Position numbers and translations under genes: made by a program. A stretch of DNA of 64,000 bases from Solea solea (taxonomy: Eukaryota > Chordata > Actinopteri > Pleuronectiformes > Soleidae), in contig NC_081143.1 in NCBI RefSeq assembly GCF_958295425.1, positions 17,894,686 to 17,958,685 on the forward strand, written 5' to 3'. This document shows, in pieces, positions 60,458 through 64,000 of this stretch; position 1 is the stretch's first letter, and each line of letters begins with the position of its first letter. The notes beneath the pieces are model-generated. The model saw only the letters and a program-made list of their open reading frames with translations. It did not search any database and had not been told where the DNA came from.

Positions 60458-63400
60458 CAAATCCACCATTCTTCTGGCCTTCTGGGATGCTAGAAAACAG
60501 AATCCTAGCGTCTACATCTACTGCCTGGCCTATTTTCTTTTTCCTGCTGATGTAAATGGCCATCTTGGTCGGTGTCCTTTATTTATCTGACATTTGTTTT
60601 TGTAGATTTTCCAGAATCCCAGAATGAGCACTTGTTTGGACAAAGTCTCCCCCACAACAACCTTCAACATTTCCTCTTCTGCCATTTTCTATTTTCATGC
60701 AGGACAAACCTTATCAACAAGATAATGACAGAGACACAGAACTCAAACACATTTACATCCAGACTCAAGTGCACATTATTATGCACTTTTAAAAACAATG
60801 AAAAATACACTTTTCTACAAACAAAATGATGTTTGGTACCCACTTATACACTGCTTACAATCTCAATCTCAGTAGAGCAGATACATTTACACCTAAACTC
60901 CAACTGCCGAAGGATTAACTGTGCAAAGCGGGCGTCAAAGGGCAGACATCATTTTCTTGATGGGGAAACAACTTGTGGCATTTCTTTGAGAGGTGAAAGA
61001 TGATAAGACAATGCACCTTTCAGAAGACGCAGTGGTAGAAACAGAATCTTTTTTTGTATTTTGAATGACTGGAGGTGACGTGACAGCTTAGAGTATAAGC
61101 CTCCAGAGTTTGTGAATGCTTGTGTATCATTATCAGCTCTAGGAAAGAGCCTAAAATAGCAGCCAGAGATAAACAAGACAAACACAAACAGAAGCTTTGA
61201 TTAGGAGTTATTGAGGAGCTCCCCGTAGACACGCGCTGACTTGATAATTAGACACGTCACGGGGAGATTGGAGAAGAGGAAGGGCTGTCAAAGTCAAAAA
61301 GTGTTAGAGACTGAAAGTCACGACGGCTAAGAAGAGGAGCCGCAGATAAGACGGCGAGAGGAGAAGGATGTCCACTAAGTGGGACAACAATTCAACAACT
61401 GGAATGAGAGAGAAATTAAATATTAAAGCTACATATCATGATTATGCCCAAAGGCATACTAAAGATGGAATTTGCATTCTTGTTTTGGTTCATTTAAAAC
61501 AAAGCTAACTGTGTCCCCTTAAAGGTAAAAGTTCAAATGAGCTTGAATATTACATCTTTTCAAAATGTCCATATGGGCTCACACCTTAGACTGGGTCATC
61601 AATGTTTCTCTATAATACACAATAGGTTTTATGGTCTTTTATGGGTACATTTTAATCTTGTTTTATCCTGCATTAAGGTACAAATGTTTCCTTTGGAGTG
61701 TGACTGTACCTTAACTTGCCTACTTGTGTAACATCTCTTTTCTTTTTCAACAAAATGACAAGTTTATGTTGGTTTGTCTAATTGTTATAATATATTTTGA
61801 ACAGACTGTCAAATGTAATGACTTCCTGCGATAGGCAGCACCTAGCACCTAGCTTTTTTTTAAGTTAATTATCCTTCATATTTTATATTTCATGGAAGTT
61901 ATTTGGTATCTTTTATCGTCTTTTTTTATCTAAAAATACATAAATAAAACAAATACCATGCAAGGAGATACAGTACAGGAAGAAAGTAGGGAAAATCTGA
62001 AAATACTATGGATATTTTTAGGATATAGCATTCGCAAATGAATTAATAACATTCAAGTCGGGCAGCTTTGTCAAAAAGGGTCTCTAAAATCTAATCCTTT
62101 ATTTTAGTGAGATTCTTTTTCTAGGACAGAGAGACGTGACACATGTGATGTGCAGATATAGAAAGAATCTCCAAAACCAGTAAGACAATATTTTGGCTAC
62201 AGCCATGCAAGCTTTGCTACAGATAATGGACTTTATTAGGCCGTGTACATATTATAAAACCAATGAGGAGTTTGAATAATGCAAAATCATGAATCTTTTA
62301 ATCTTCACTGTGAATTTTCACACATCTCCCCCTTGTGTTATTCAAAAACACAAAAACCTGCAAATGTGCGTGCTGCGGTTTGAACAAAAGCTGTCTGTTC
62401 AATCATAACACAGCCAAATTCATCAGACGTAATAACAGATCAAAATGGCACAGAGCCATCAGCACAGCTTGACTGTGACAGAATTTAATCACAGCCTCTG
62501 GGTTCACCTGGAACACCTCGTACATTTGGGGCTGTTTAGAACTAGGGACTAAAACTGTGTGAAAACGCATGGAGCTGTGAGGTTCTGCAGAGGATCTGAC
62601 AGACTGAGATCGTTTCATCTCGGTTCACCTGGACAAGCCCCCGAAAACCAGGCGCATCACAGGAAGACTCCCCTGAAATGACTGAAGCCTCACTTTCATT
62701 AAAGGAAGGCAGTTTTCACTCGGTATATGGTCATTCAGTTTTCTCCTACACAAACAGTCTGACCTTAAAACACACAAAGTCCAGCTACTCTCCTCACACC
62801 CCATCCCCACTGAGTCACATAATGGACTGAAGCAACTATGGTCAGAGACAAAACTATAGGAGGAGAAAAAGGAAATGAAGAAAGATAAAAGCACACGATA
62901 TCTTTAACCCTCTAATGATCGTCAGTCTGGATTTGTTTTGATTTTATGGCTGTAGAATTGTCAAAAACATGTTCAGTGAGTGAGTGCTTCTGCCTCTTTT
63001 TTTCCAAGATAACTTTCACTTTCATTATCTGGCAGCTACTCAATCGTTTTTCAGTCTCGTCAGTCCTGAGGGCTACCGAAATGCAAGTATATGGGCGCAA
63101 AGCGTCTTTCTAGAGAAGTAAACATGCCGAATACAATATAACAACAATATAATACATTTTTATTCCAGATTTTTTTTTTTTCTTTCATGGTCGGACAATT
63201 GCAGTTGTTGGAAATGACACCCAGCTGGAATTCAGCCATGAATAATTGTATTACTTACTAGTGATAGAGCAATTATTCAATCTCCCAATTAATCAGGATG
63301 AATTTGACATCTTGAGACAAATGACTGAACTCACAAGGCCGATCATTTAAAATGTCTCAGACATTGTTTTTATTTTCTGGGTGCAAGTGTATAATACATT

Positions 63401-64000
63401 ACTGTTGAATGAAATGCATTTAAAACCAGACAATTCATCTCACACTTGTATTTCATTAAATTGTTCTTTATCCGATGCAACAGAAAAACAAAAATCCACA
63501 CAAAATAATACAGGCATATTTTTTTTTTTTTTTTAACAGCCATCAATTTTATTAACACCTATTATTAACACCATTTGCTACTTTATCATGCTTTACATCA
63601 CTTTCTGCTGAGTGCATTGCGGTTCACACAGGACTCCTCTCTGTGTGACCATCTCCCTCGCAATATCTTTTAAGCTTATTTTATGTGGCCATTTTTTTTT
63701 TAACCCAGAAAATGTTGATGAAGGAAAACAAGAGCTGAAGTCTTTGACATTTATGCTTTTCCGATGACACCAACTATTGATAAATTAATTCTCTCAGTTC
63801 TAATTTGGTTTGACAAATTAAAGATGGAATGAAAATGATCTCGCAGTCCTCAATACAATGAAGTATTAGTGCTTAACCACACGTACGACAGCCTCAAAAC
63901 ACACTAGGAAAGCTGCCTCTCAGTCGTTTAGTCTTAGTCGAGCTGTCAGCGCGGCTCCTCTGAAAACATTCCAACTGCTCTTGTGCAAAAGGATGTATAT
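60458..64000. other. Non-coding stretch upstream of palm3
   Basis: No coding exon recognised. Mildly CpG-rich patches at 61225-61375 and 63885-63965 could contain a 5' untranslated exon or promoter of palm3 on minus, but no decisive signals were found. T runs occur at 63170-63182 and 63519-63536. Confidence 0.5.

Overview
The window looks like nuclear DNA from a ray-finned fish, probably a percomorph teleost. It has long AT-rich introns, many CA/GT, CT/GA, TA and GATA microsatellites, fish-style SINEs and MITEs, vertebrate intron-exon structure, and fish lipocalins of the alpha-1-acid-glycoprotein / saxitoxin-and-tetrodotoxin-binding-protein type. There is one 200-base assembly gap (25891-26090). 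Gene identities come from reading translated exons and recalling families; no database search was run.

Layout. From 1 to about 16.7 kb I found no coding exons. This part holds a CpG-richer promoter-like stretch near 540-800 with a perfect RFX X-box, a short hAT transposon with its 8-bp target duplication (7985-8661), a tRNA-derived SINE and scattered simple repeats. The first three coding exons of a Rab11-FIP4-like EF-hand gene lie on the minus strand at 16772-20314; the rest was not found. Divergent to it on the plus strand is a ten-exon immunoglobulin-superfamily membrane receptor (21585-25712) whose end falls in or beyond the gap. A minus-strand solo LTR sits at 27170-27506.

From 33 to 59 kb is a gene block, mostly on the minus strand: a MISP3-like gene (33036-34109), an intronless lipocalin (38559-39137), a divergent plus-strand lipocalin (40662-41237), a complete seven-exon lrrc42 (43427-45471), a third intronless lipocalin (47130-47696), a decayed lipocalin relic (about 48150-48345) and a complete seven-coding-exon palm3 (50241-59266). 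From 59.3 kb to the end I see only non-coding DNA, including a foldback MITE at 60204-60457.

How they relate. palm3 and misp3 form one of the vertebrate paralemmin + MISP/AKAP2-C pairs (compare PALM-MISP, PALM2-AKAP2 and PALM3-MISP3). Here lrrc42 and a small lipocalin cluster lie between them. The lipocalins share a promoter module with a conserved TATA box and C/EBP-like sites, which suggests liver or acute-phase expression as for alpha-1-acid glycoprotein. One lipocalin appears to take its last codons and stop from a SINE. The most novel items are this cluster, with its orphan promoter copy, SINE-derived end and relic, and the unnamed Ig receptor.
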